NCBI GenBank assembly: GCA_021820645.1
Contig: JAKADJ010000080.1
Location: 1-8,769 of the forward strand
DNA from: Bacillota bacterium
GTDB taxonomy: Bacteria > Bacillota_E > Sulfobacillia > Sulfobacillales > Sulfobacillaceae
Length of the DNA: 8,769 nt
Direction of reading: 5' to 3'
In this document: one piece after another, positions 1-6,792 of the stretch
Position numbering within the stretch: position 1 is the stretch's first letter
Layout: every line of letters begins with the position of its first letter
The notes under the pieces: model-generated
Told to the model about the DNA's origin: nothing
Database searches by the model: none
What the model saw: the letters and a program-made list of their open reading frames with translations, nothing else
Position numbers and translations under genes: made by a program

Positions 1-1
1 A

Positions 2-106
2 GCGGGATTTATGGTGACGGACCTCTACGAGGATACCAATGGGAGCGGGCGGTTACACGAATATCATGTGCCGACGTACATTGCGACCAGAGCCATCAAG
101 CGTTAA
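2..106 (+). CDS. C-terminal fragment, probable SAM-dependent methyltransferase
   Basis: An open frame enters from the left edge and ends at TAA 104-106, giving about 34 residues. The readable tail has the pattern GF(M)VTDLYEDTNGSG, then LHEYHVPTYIATRAIK. From memory of the family, class I SAM-dependent methyltransferases often end like this: a DLYED turn, then a beta-strand with PT(F/Y)IATRA(I/L)K. The catalytic and SAM-binding parts lie outside the window, so the call rests on the tail alone. The next gene starts 56 bp downstream on the same strand with its own strong ribosome binding site, so the two may be co-transcribed. It could instead be another Rossmann-fold enzyme with a similar terminal strand. 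Confidence 0.5.
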   Translation, partial: AGFMVTDLYEDTNGSGRLHEYHVPTYIATRAIKR

Positions 107-162
107 AACGGCCGCGCACAGGAATCTCGCATAACTGGCCGGATCAGGCGGAGGGTAGTTTC

Positions 163-927
163 GTGGAACGCTATACTTTGGATCAGGTGCGTGAACGCAT
201 GATTCATGCTTGGGACGGCGTCACGTGTGTATCTGCAACCGGGTCGATGAAACACTTCCCGGTCATGCGTGGCGATCCGGATTATCCGAGATTTCTAGAT
301 TCGACCGACCTGGATTTGCCCATACGCCAATTATCGGCTTGGTGGATGGCGCCGGACCGATGGCGGCATGATATGCGTCGGGGACAGGATCCTGCGCTCA
401 GTTACGTAGGAGTCGCTAACCGATGGTGGTTGCGCCACGACGGTGTCCTCAGACGGTCAGGGACTACGGAAGAAGCCCGACAACAAGGTCTAACCCAGGA
501 AGGTAACCTTATCTATGGGCGTCCCTATCTTAGTCCTGAGCAGAATGCCCACCTGTGGCTATGGCTCAATCCGGCTATTTGGGTGGCCTCGTATGATTTA
601 GTGATGAATAACTGGTTTGCTCCCTTGCCCGATGATGTGTACCACGATGAAGAAATCGTTCACGTTTTGGCCAGCGCAGGATTTGAATCCAATCCGGTGA
701 CCGGAGAGAAGAAAAAACTGTCCGATCGGTGGTGGATTTGGGATTGGGACCGAGACGAAGAACTAGGCGACTATGTTAATTTTTTTCAGCTGTGGGTAGA
801 CATGCGCACCGGGTTTTGCCGTAGGATGACTGCGGAAGGAGCCAACGGGCGGCATTGGGACATTCTTGTACAGTCGTTGACGCTCAATGATCCCGTCCAA
901 GTTCCCCATGACATGTTTGAGATCTGA
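163..927 (+). CDS. Tryptophan-rich protein, possible LolA/RseB-like fold
   Basis: This 254-residue protein starts at GTG 163, chosen because GGAGG at 150-154 sits 8 nt upstream. I see no signal peptide, lipobox or membrane segment, so it is probably cytoplasmic. It has about 16 tryptophans (roughly 6%), including WW pairs near residues 60 and 88 and a WWIWDWD cluster near residue 190. The order of elements resembles LolA/RseB-type beta-barrel proteins. First comes a segment with 'W-x-x-PDRWR'. Next is a strand with a WW pair before 'RHDG', which recalls the 'dG..wW.y' pattern. The C-terminus reads 'LWVDMRTGFCRR' and then 'SLTLNDPVQVPHDMFEI', like the 'lwvD..tG' and 'lnepvp...F' endings of such proteins. 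That assignment is pattern memory, not a search. No catalytic motif is visible and the function is unknown. It follows a probable methyltransferase gene on the same strand. Confidence 0.6.
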   Translation: MERYTLDQVRERMIHAWDGVTCVSATGSMKHFPVMRGDPDYPRFLDSTDLDLPIRQLSAWWMAPDRWRHDMRRGQDPALSYVGVANRWWLRHDGVLRRSGTTEEARQQGLTQEGNLIYGRPYLSPEQNAHLWLWLNPAIWVASYDLVMNNWFAPLPDDVYHDEEIVHVLASAGFESNPVTGEKKKLSDRWWIWDWDRDEELGDYVNFFQLWVDMRTGFCRRMTAEGANGRHWDILVQSLTLNDPVQVPHDMFEI

Positions 928-1030
928 GGAGCAAGCGGGTTTGTCGGCGATGGGGAGAAGCGTGGCCACCAGGCCCCCTGGCCGTTCGTCCCGCACTTGA
1001 AAAAATTTTCGAGATCCCTTGAAAAAACCC

Positions 1031-1059
1031 TTGACAGACCACACGGAGAATTTTATATT
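1031..1059 (+). promoter_or_regulatory. Sigma-A-type promoter of hsp20 gene
   Basis: A perfect -35 box TTGACA (1031-1036) is separated by exactly 17 bp from a -10 box TATATT (1054-1059). Transcription should start near 1066, leaving a leader of about 40 nt before the ATG at 1108. Upstream are two identical CTTGAAAAAA blocks at 996-1005 and 1018-1027. They are offset by 22 bp (about two helical turns) and could act as an UP-element-like curved A-tract. There is no CIRCE element (HrcA operator) between the preceding gene and the start codon. Confidence 0.75.
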
Positions 1060-1060
1060 A

Positions 1061-1080
1061 AGGTCAAAGAAAGTCAAAGA
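1061..1080 (+). repeat. Tandem 10-bp repeat at the hsp20 transcription start
   Basis: Two adjacent decamers, AGGTCAAAGA and AAGTCAAAGA, match at 9 of 10 positions. They cover roughly -5 to +15 relative to the predicted start. One helical turn apart, they would present the same face to a dimeric regulator, so they may be an operator. No regulator in the window is an obvious partner. A chance A-rich repeat is also possible. Confidence 0.4.
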
Positions 1081-1107
1081 CAACAAATTCCGAGGAGGTC
1101 GATTTCG

Positions 1108-1518
1108 ATGAACATGTTGCAAGAGATGCTGTGGAACCCGGTGGCGGCGGTGGAAAGTGCCTTACCAGCCGTAAACATCCGAAAGAACCAAGAGGTTTTT
1201 GAAGTCACCGTCTCAGTTCCAGGATACGACGCGAATCGGTTAGAGATGACTTGGGAAGACAAAGTTCTCAATATCCGCGGGGCTGCGGTAACCCCCGATC
1301 GCGAAAGCGATGGATGGTCTTATCTACGCCGCGAGATTCGGACCCCGGGCTTTCACTACCGTGTCGAGCTTCCCACGGGAGCCAACGAATCGGAGATTGC
1401 GGCAGAACTTAAGGACGGGTTGCTGACGATTCGGGTACCGATGACGCCAAAGCGGACCATTCCGATTCAAATCGATACGCACCAAGTCTCCATCACCGAT
1501 GCGGCTCACTCCTCGTAA
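1108..1518 (+). CDS. Small heat-shock protein, Hsp20/alpha-crystallin family
   Basis: This is a 136-residue ATP-independent holdase chaperone that would bind unfolding proteins in the cytoplasm and hand them to ATP-dependent chaperones. The ATG at 1108 is chosen because GAGGAGG (1092-1098) lies 9 nt upstream. The frame is open back to 997, but that part overlaps the promoter. A short N-terminal arm (about residues 1-18) is followed by an alpha-crystallin domain (about 19-112). The domain has the strand 'FEVTVSVPGYD', a 'LNIRG' strand and the closing signature 'A-x-L-KDGLLTIRVP'. The C-terminal tail carries the IXI-type motif in 'RTIPIQI', which normally docks into the groove of a neighbouring subunit. 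The length is usual for bacterial Hsp20. The gene looks monocistronic, lying between its own promoter (1031-1059) and the terminator at 1537-1566. Confidence 0.92.
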   Translation: MNMLQEMLWNPVAAVESALPAVNIRKNQEVFEVTVSVPGYDANRLEMTWEDKVLNIRGAAVTPDRESDGWSYLRREIRTPGFHYRVELPTGANESEIAAELKDGLLTIRVPMTPKRTIPIQIDTHQVSITDAAHSS

Positions 1519-1536
1519 TCAGACGCTCCTAATGGG

Positions 1537-1566
1537 AAAGGGTCCTCCTTGGTGAGGACCCTTTTT
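1537..1566 (+). terminator. Intrinsic terminator after hsp20
   Basis: A perfect inverted repeat pairs AAAGGGTCCTC (1537-1547) with GAGGACCCTTT (1554-1564) around a 6-nt loop. A T-run follows on the plus strand (1562-1566). It lies 18 bp after the hsp20 stop. On the minus strand it sits just beyond the stop of the convergent gene ending at 1574, with a short T-run, so it may serve both genes. Confidence 0.92.
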
Positions 1567-1573
1567 ATGCGAA

Positions 1574-1927
1574 TTATGGAGCCCGTGGTGGCTTGTTCTG
1601 GTTAGCTGCAATGAGTAGGACCAGGGCGGCCGTCATAAAGAAACTTCCGGGACCAGCCCAAACTGTGAACCATCCCGGCACTCCAATAAAGCTGGCACCA
1701 AACAACATGACCATTGCAATTTGGGGCTGCACCCATAGTACAACTAGGGCAAGCCCACCCACCAGCGTTGCACCCCACGTGAAAAGGGTGGGGGTCAGGT
1801 GCCAGAGAGTCAAGGCTTGATGCGTGCCGGTTTGCCAGAGAAAAGTTACGAGTCCTAAGCCCGCCATGGTCAGGACAAAGCTGATTGGTTTCATGAGGAA
1901 GAGTGTGCCCGTTTTTGCGGAAAACAT
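1574..1927 (-). CDS. Small hypothetical membrane protein
   Basis: The encoded protein has up to 117 residues and about four hydrophobic helices. It is rich in Leu, Val, Gly and Trp and ends in a short polar tail (NQNKPPRAP). I see no family motif. The start is uncertain. ATG at 1927 gives the full length, and ATG at 1894 (MKPISFV) gives 106 residues beginning right at the first helix; neither has a convincing ribosome binding site. The gene is divergent from ctaB and convergent with hsp20. The hydrophobic periodicity makes a real gene more likely than a chance frame. Overlapping antisense and shifted frames here show no such pattern. Its role is unknown; next to ctaB a link to the respiratory membrane is possible but unproven. 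Confidence 0.6.
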   Translation of the reverse strand: MFSAKTGTLFLMKPISFVLTMAGLGLVTFLWQTGTHQALTLWHLTPTLFTWGATLVGGLALVVLWVQPQIAMVMLFGASFIGVPGWFTVWAGPGSFFMTAALVLLIAANQNKPPRAP

Positions 1928-2051
1928 GTGTAATGCTGTCGAGATCTGGAAAGGAAGGGCTCTTCGAATGAGGCCCGTCGCATGATTTGGGGGAGAGTGG
2001 ACAGACTGGGAATGCCGACCCTGTCACGACCACCATAGTAATTATTAGGCA

Positions 2052-2079
2052 TTGAAAAGCCCCGAGATTGCAGTAAAGT
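2052..2079 (+). promoter_or_regulatory. Candidate ctaB operon promoter
   Basis: TTGAAA (2052-2057) is separated by 16 bp from TAAAGT (2074-2079). This would give a transcript start near 2086 and a leader of about 50 nt before the ctaB ATG at 2136. The boxes match consensus at 5/6 and 4/6 positions. The position is sensible in the divergent intergenic region, but the match is only moderate. Confidence 0.4.
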
Positions 2080-2135
2080 GAGTAGTGGAACAAGATCGCG
2101 TGTCAAATTGGCGCGAAGCATTGGAGGAACCAGGT

Positions 2136-3035
2136 ATGTACACGCAAGTGGCCACGGTGCCGCAAAGTTGGCGTCGGACGCTGGCCGACTACGTGGTGCT
2201 GACAAAGCCACGTATTATTGTGCTATTGGTGATCACGGCATACTGTGCGATGGTGGTGGCGGGCGGCAAGGTGCCGCATGTAGGATTGACGCTGGTCACA
2301 ATTATCGGACTCGCCATGTCGACCGGAGGGGCGCATGCCATCAACATGTGGTACGACCGGGATATCGACCAACTAATGGAGCGAACCAAACGGCGGCCCG
2401 TAGCGGCCGGCCGGATGGATCCGGTGAATGCCTTGGTATTTGGCATTGTGCTCGAACTGGTGTCGTTTATTGGACTCGGATTGTTAGCCAATTGGATGGC
2501 GGCAGCCGCCTCCCTGGCTGGATTTCTTTTTTATGTGTTCGTTTATACGATATGGTTGAAGCGCCGTACCCCTCAAAACATTGTCATCGGTGGAGCTGCC
2601 GGGGCGTTCCCGCCATTAGTCGGTTGGGCTGCCGTGACCGGACAAGTGGGCGTCGCAGCATGGCTAATGTTTTTAATTGTGTTCTTGTGGACCCCACCAC
2701 ATTTTTGGTCTTTAGCTCTCTATAAGCAAGACGATTATAAACGGGCCGGGATTCCGATGATGCCGGTCGTACGCGGCGAGCGCACCACCAAAATCCAGAG
2801 TCTCTTGTACAGCGTGCTGTTATTGGTGGCTTCGCTGTTCCTGTATATGACCCATGTCGTTAACGTGGTGTACCTGGTTGCCGCGATTGTCTTGGGGGTG
2901 ACCTTCATCGGGTATAATGTCTATTGCTGGCGGGAACGGGCACCCGAGGTTACCTGGGCGAAGCGCACATTTAAATTCTCTCTTATCTACATGATGCTGA
3001 TATTTGTGGCCATGGTGGTTGCCGTACCTCACTAA
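2136..3035 (+). CDS. ctaB: Protohaem IX farnesyltransferase (haem O synthase)
   Basis: CtaB is an integral membrane prenyltransferase of the UbiA superfamily. It attaches a farnesyl group from farnesyl diphosphate to haem b, making haem O for haem-copper oxidases and as the precursor of haem A. ATG 2136 is chosen because GGAGG (2123-2127) lies 8 nt upstream, giving 299 residues, the usual family length. The frame also opens at GTG 2085, but that has no good ribosome binding site. The first Asp-rich motif is N70-x3-D74-x3-D78 in 'NMWYDRDIDQLMERTKRRP', which binds diphosphate through Mg2+. The second is around D199-D200 in 'YKQDDYKRAGIPMMPVVRG'. About nine hydrophobic helices are visible. The MFS gene follows after 26 bp and is probably in the same operon. 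No oxidase subunit genes lie within the window. Confidence 0.95.
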   Translation: MYTQVATVPQSWRRTLADYVVLTKPRIIVLLVITAYCAMVVAGGKVPHVGLTLVTIIGLAMSTGGAHAINMWYDRDIDQLMERTKRRPVAAGRMDPVNALVFGIVLELVSFIGLGLLANWMAAAASLAGFLFYVFVYTIWLKRRTPQNIVIGGAAGAFPPLVGWAAVTGQVGVAAWLMFLIVFLWTPPHFWSLALYKQDDYKRAGIPMMPVVRGERTTKIQSLLYSVLLLVASLFLYMTHVVNVVYLVAAIVLGVTFIGYNVYCWRERAPEVTWAKRTFKFSLIYMMLIFVAMVVAVPH

Positions 3036-3061
3036 GACCTATAGGAAGGAAGAAAGCGACT

Positions 3062-4387
3062 GTGAAGCCTAACTATCGGATTCTTGGGGTATATTTTGTC
3101 GGGGTGTTCATTGGGGCCCTGGACACGAATGTGCTAGGACCGGTGTTTCCGCTAATTACCAAAAGTTTTCATATTGTGTTTGGATGGACGGCATGGACCA
3201 TCACGGCGTACACCGTGGCCTATATTGCCTCCACAATTTTGGCAGGTGCCGCCGGGGACCGCTTTGGTCATCGGAAAATTTTTACCTGGGGAATTGTCGC
3301 CTTTGGCTTGGCCTCGCTGTTAGCGGCCCTGAGCCAAAACTTTGCCATGTTTATCGTAGCTCGGATTGTCCAAGGAGCGGGTGCCGGTGCGGTATATCCC
3401 AACGCCCAGGCCGAGGGCCTTAAACTATTTCCGGCACACCGCCGGGGAATGGCACTCGGCCTATTCGGTGCCATTTTTGGGGTGGCGAGTATCTTGGGTC
3501 CCACTGCTGGTGGTGCTTTAGGACAGTATTTTGGCTGGCCCGCAGTGTTTGTCATCAATATTCCTATCGCCATCGTGGTGTTAGGCTTAGTGCGCCGGGT
3601 TCCACGCTCCGAAACCGGTTCGCGTGCGGTGCCGGATATCTCCGGTGGGCTTGGGTTTGCAGCCTTTTTAGCCAGCGTCCTTCTGTTTATCACGGTGAAT
3701 TCAAGCGTACGATGGCTATTTTTGGCCATCGCGGCACTCTGCTTCTTGCTCTTTTGGATCCGGCAGCGCACCGCCAGAATTCCCTTTTTGGATTCTAAGC
3801 CGTTAAGCAATACGGCGGGGATTGCCGTGATGATTGGAGCCGCCCTGATTGGTCTGGACATGTCGGCGGCCATCTTCGTGCCCACGTTGACCCAAGACTC
3901 CCTACATTTTAGTGTCCTAGTGTCCGGCGTAGCACTACTTCCGGCCGCCTTTACCGGCGCCGTGTTCTCCGGGGCTGGCGGCGTCATGGTGGACCGAATT
4001 GGCCCACGTAAGGTTTTAGTCGCGGGACTTTTGGCCGCCGCGCTTGGCGGCTTGTTACTGGCTTGGCCGCATCTGGTGTTGTGGCGCTTTATTGTAGCCA
4101 TGGTCGCACTGGGCATTGGAACGGCCTTCACGATGGGAGCTCCTTTGAATCGGATGGCCTTGGCCCTATACCGCGAAGATCAGGCGGGGGAAGCGCTCTC
4201 GTTAATGGCCGTATTTAGGGGCGTGGGGCTCGCGGCCGGTCCGATTATTTTAACCGCCGCGGAGGTCTGGCATGGATTTAGCGGCATGTTTGGCAGTGTC
4301 TTTATCGCTTCCCTGATTGGGCTGGTCGCCTTCTTGTTTGTCCCGGATGTAAAAGTGGTCAAGCCGAGTCAGGTGGTGGAAACCTAG
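3062..4387 (+). CDS. MFS transporter, DHA2-type (14 TM) drug/H+ antiporter
   Basis: This 441-residue permease starts at GTG 3062, with the purine-rich site AGGAAGGAAG about 8-10 nt upstream. I count about 14 hydrophobic helices: six, then two linker helices near residues 195-235, then six. That is the DHA2 arrangement. TM1 carries 'GALDTNVLGPVFPLI', the DHA2 'LD.tivn.alP.i' pattern. The TM2-3 loop has the motif A form 'GAAGDRFGHRK'. TM5 has antiporter motif C as 'ILGPTAGGALG'. A second degenerate motif A, 'GVMVDRIGPRK', lies in the second half. These features imply proton-coupled export. The substrate cannot be read from sequence. It lies 26 bp after ctaB and 22 bp before the peptidase start, so it is probably translated from the same transcript. 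Confidence 0.9.
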   Translation: MKPNYRILGVYFVGVFIGALDTNVLGPVFPLITKSFHIVFGWTAWTITAYTVAYIASTILAGAAGDRFGHRKIFTWGIVAFGLASLLAALSQNFAMFIVARIVQGAGAGAVYPNAQAEGLKLFPAHRRGMALGLFGAIFGVASILGPTAGGALGQYFGWPAVFVINIPIAIVVLGLVRRVPRSETGSRAVPDISGGLGFAAFLASVLLFITVNSSVRWLFLAIAALCFLLFWIRQRTARIPFLDSKPLSNTAGIAVMIGAALIGLDMSAAIFVPTLTQDSLHFSVLVSGVALLPAAFTGAVFSGAGGVMVDRIGPRKVLVAGLLAAALGGLLLAWPHLVLWRFIVAMVALGIGTAFTMGAPLNRMALALYREDQAGEALSLMAVFRGVGLAAGPIILTAAEVWHGFSGMFGSVFIASLIGLVAFLFVPDVKVVKPSQVVET

Positions 4388-4409
4388 CTAGTGTAAAGGA
4401 ATGGTGCCC

Positions 4410-4743
4410 ATGGGCTCCAAGCGACTCCGCGAGTACGGCATTGAGATAGGGACTTTGCCCACGGGACCCACCAACCATTTGTGTGACGTGCCGGGGGTAT
4501 TGGTGGGTCATGTTACCTTGGATCGGGATCACCGATACGGCAATGAGGTCTGTACCGGAGTCACTGCCATTTTGCCGCATAAAGGGAATTGGTTTAGGGA
4601 CCCGGTTCCCGCTGCGAGCCACGTCATTAACGGGTATGGCAAGACCACGGGAACCATTCAGGTTAACGAACTCGGACTTTTGGGATCCCCCATTATGCTC
4701 ACCAACACCTTTGGGGTGCCCGCCGTGACAGAAGGGGTCTTAC
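4410..4743 (+). pseudogene. DmpA/P1-family aminopeptidase, 5' part (split by IS)
   Basis: This is the N-terminal third of an L-aminopeptidase/D-esterase (DmpA-BapA type, an Ntn-like fold peptidase that self-cleaves). ATG 4410 is preferred because AAAGGA (4395-4400) lies 9 nt upstream; the ATG at 4401 directly abuts that site. Family features are 'TGPTNHLCDVPGVLVGHVTL', 'VCTGVTAILPH', 'INGYGKTTGTIQVNELG' and 'LTNTFGVPAVTEGVL'. Homology stops at 4743, where the mobile element begins. The frame then runs 14 codons into the element's left end and stops at TAA 4785-4787. The rest of the gene is at 6894-7630. Joining 4743 to 6894 gives Val-Leu-Arg-Tyr-Met in frame and a 356-residue product, a normal length for the family. 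Confidence 0.9.
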
Positions 4744-4781
4744 CGAAACCGGGCGTAAAGCCCCTGTCTTCAGACATGGGG
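4740..4781 (+). other. IS left end: TTAC target, AAAG guide and hairpin
   Basis: The cleavage site TTAC (4740-4743, host sequence) is followed 13 nt later by AAAG (4757-4760). AAAG abuts an imperfect hairpin: CCCCTGTC (4761-4768), loop TTCA, then GACA-T-GGGG (4773-4781) with an unpaired T at 4777. In H. pylori IS608, as I recall, the left cleavage tetranucleotide is TTAC and the guide AAAG at the hairpin foot, so the match is exact. TnpA should recognise this hairpin as single-stranded DNA. If tnpB were active, TTAC would also be its target-adjacent motif. Confidence 0.8.
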
Positions 4782-4859
4782 ATATAAGCCCGTTGGCCCG
4801 ATAGGGACAAAAGTTTTTAAAGGTGTCGTGTTAGACCACACAATGCTGATAATTAATTT

Positions 4860-5252
4860 ATGGGCGACAAATCCAATCACAACGTCGTGTATTCCTGCAA
4901 ATATCACGTGGTCTGGTGCCCGAAGTATCGGCGGCGGGTTTTGGTTGAGGGCGTGGATGAACGGCTGAAGGAGATCATTTATCAGGTGGCCGAAGAACGC
5001 ACCGTCGAGGTCATCGAGATGGAAGTCATGCCGGATCATGTCCATCTGTTGGTAGAGGTCGATCCCCAGTATGGTATTCATAAGTTCGTCAAACAGGTCA
5101 AGGGACGGTCATCACGCTTATTGCGCCAAGAGTTTCCTCGACTCAAGAGCCGGTTGCCGAGTTTGTGGACAAACTCGTATTTTGTGTCGACCGTAGGAGG
5201 TGCCCCGCTTGCCGTTATCAAACAGTACATCGAAAACCAAAAATCGGTCTAA
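4860..5252 (+). CDS. tnpA: IS200/IS605 Y1 transposase TnpA
   Basis: This 130-residue HUH single-strand transposase has all catalytic residues in place. The HUH motif is H60-V-H62 in 'MPDHVHLLVEV', and the nucleophilic tyrosine is Y123 in 'IKQYIENQ', with a conserved Gln four residues later. The N-terminus 'HNVVYSCKYHVVWCPKYRRRVL' is typical of the family, and the length is normal. As known for the family, a dimer cuts the top-strand ends through a 5'-phosphotyrosine link, excises a single-stranded circle and reseals the donor without a scar. The ATG at 4860 has no obvious ribosome binding site, so translation may be weak, as is usual for such elements. The 3' end overlaps the start of tnpB by about 44 bp in another frame. 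Confidence 0.95.
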   Translation: MGDKSNHNVVYSCKYHVVWCPKYRRRVLVEGVDERLKEIIYQVAEERTVEVIEMEVMPDHVHLLVEVDPQYGIHKFVKQVKGRSSRLLRQEFPRLKSRLPSLWTNSYFVSTVGGAPLAVIKQYIENQKSV

Positions 5253-6792
5253 GCCCGGTCGAAAAACCACGCCATCGTTTGTCTGCGAAGTGCCCTTGCG
5301 CGTGACACGCTCACAAGAGAAGACCTTGCAGACACGTTTTGAGGTGGCACGGCAGCTGTACAATGCCTTGCTGGGCGAAGCCCTTAGACGTATGCATCTC
5401 TAACAGCAGTCTCAAGCCTACGACATCGCTCGTAAAATTCCGCAAAGCCGGGGAAAGGAACGGGCAGCGGCGTTTGCCGCTGCGCGTATTGCGGTAGGCT
5501 TCACCGAATATGCGTTGTCGCGGTATGCGACCACGATCCACCAATCATGGATTGGCGACCATGTGGACGCCGTCATTGGACAAACCCTCGTGCACCGTGC
5601 GTTTGATGCGGTGAATAAAATTGTCTTAGGTCGAGCCAAGAAAGTTTGCTTTAAGGGGACACGGGGTCTGCATCAGATTGGTAGCCTCGAAGGCAAGTCC
5701 AATCAAGCCGGACTGCGCTGGCGCGAGAACGCCTTGCATTGGCGCGGTCTCACATTGCTCATGGCCAAAAACGCCAATCGTGATCCCGTCATTGCTTATG
5801 GCCTCGCACAACGAATCAAGTATGTGCGGCTGGTACGGCGGACTATTCGTGGACACCTACGGTTCTTTGCTCAACTGGTCTGTGAAGGATTCCCGATGCG
5901 ACAACTTGACCCGAAAACGGGACAATTTAAACATCCTATCGGATCTGAGATCCTGGGCCTGGATATCGGCCCGTCAACCATTGCCATCGTCGGCGGGAGC
6001 CAAGCATACCTCAAGCAGTTTGCTGAGGAGATCCTGCGGGATCATCGCACGATTCGCCGTTTGCAACGGCATCTCGCCCGGCAGCGCCGGGCGAATAATC
6101 CCGATTGCTATGACACCCAGGGCCGGGCCATCCCCGGTAAACATCCCACGCACCAAAGTCGGCGGCAGAAAGCGACGCAAGCGCTGCTCAAGGAGCTCTT
6201 TCGATGCGAAGCGGCGCATCGCAAGGCGTTGCATGGGCGTCTCGCCAATCAGATTCTCGGCATCGGGGTCCTCATTAAAACCGAAAAATTGAGCTACAAC
6301 GCGTTTCAAAAGCGATTTGGCCGATCTATTAGTGTTCGGGCTCCCAAGCTGTTTTTATCGATCTTAACCCGCAAGGCTGCAAGCGCTGGCGGGGAGGTCC
6401 TCGAATTCAGCACCCGCACCACGGCCTTATCCCAAGTCTCTTTATGCGGGAAGAAACACAAAAAGCGGCTTTCTGAGCGGGTCCACGCCTGTGAGTGTGG
6501 CGTGACCACGCAAAGGGACCTCTTTAGTGCCTATCTGGCCCGCTTTGTGGAAGATGATGCCCTCCAAGTTGCCAAGGCTCGTGAGTCTTGGCCAGGTGCG
6601 GAACCGCTCCTGCGGACGGCTTGGCAACAGGCAGTCAAAAACCAACCTGCAAGTCGAGGGACTCGTCCCTCGTCCTTGGGCCGCTATCCCAGCGGCCCGA
6701 GTCAGAGCGGGTCGTCCGAGAAAGTTTGCGCCACGGTCGGTATCGTGGGTAATCCAGCGACTAAGAGCTTGGATGATGTAGCCACCTCGTGA
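5209..6792 (+). pseudogene. tnpB: TnpB RNA-guided nuclease gene with internal stop
   Basis: TnpB is the RuvC-type nuclease related to the Cas12 ancestor, guided by an RNA made from the element's right end. The frame is 528 codons including the terminator. TTG 5209 is chosen because TAGGAGG (5194-5200) sits 8 nt upstream; GTG 5200 overlaps that site. TAA at 5401-5403 (codon 65) interrupts the frame, which continues without shift after it. The RuvC residues appear intact: D252 in 'LGLDIGPSTIAIVG', E359 in 'IKTEKLSYNAFQ' and D437 in 'TTQRDLFSAYLA'. The zinc knuckle seems damaged. The second pair is C428-x-C430, but the first reads S411-x-C413, where Cys-x-Cys is expected. A downstream restart (TTG 5515) would lack the N-terminal nucleic-acid-binding region. 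The gene is probably inactive unless the stop is read through. Confidence 0.88.

Noticed and set aside
967..990. GC-rich palindrome (CCAGG/CCTGG) after the Trp-rich gene as a terminator
   Set aside because: The stem is only 5 bp with a 3-nt loop and no T-run follows, so I would not call it a terminator.
997..1107. Longer N-terminus for the Hsp20 protein
   Set aside because: This stretch contains the promoter boxes. The strong ribosome binding site is placed for ATG 1108.
1602..2093. Minus-strand 163-codon frame overlapping the small membrane protein
   Set aside because: It is a different frame of the same strand with irregular composition. The 1574-1927 frame shows the membrane-protein periodicity.
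2085..2135. GTG 2085 as the ctaB start
   Set aside because: It adds 17 residues not usual for CtaB, lacks a ribosome binding site and coincides with the predicted transcript start. ATG 2136 has GGAGG 8 nt upstream.
3268..4131. Long 287-codon open frame on the minus strand
   Set aside because: It is antisense to the MFS gene, with Pro/Lys/Ala-rich low-complexity content typical of a shadow frame in GC-rich coding DNA.
5678..6292. Plus-strand 204-codon frame inside tnpB
   Set aside because: It is a shifted frame over the TnpB RuvC region. The tnpB frame there carries all conserved motifs and this one carries none.
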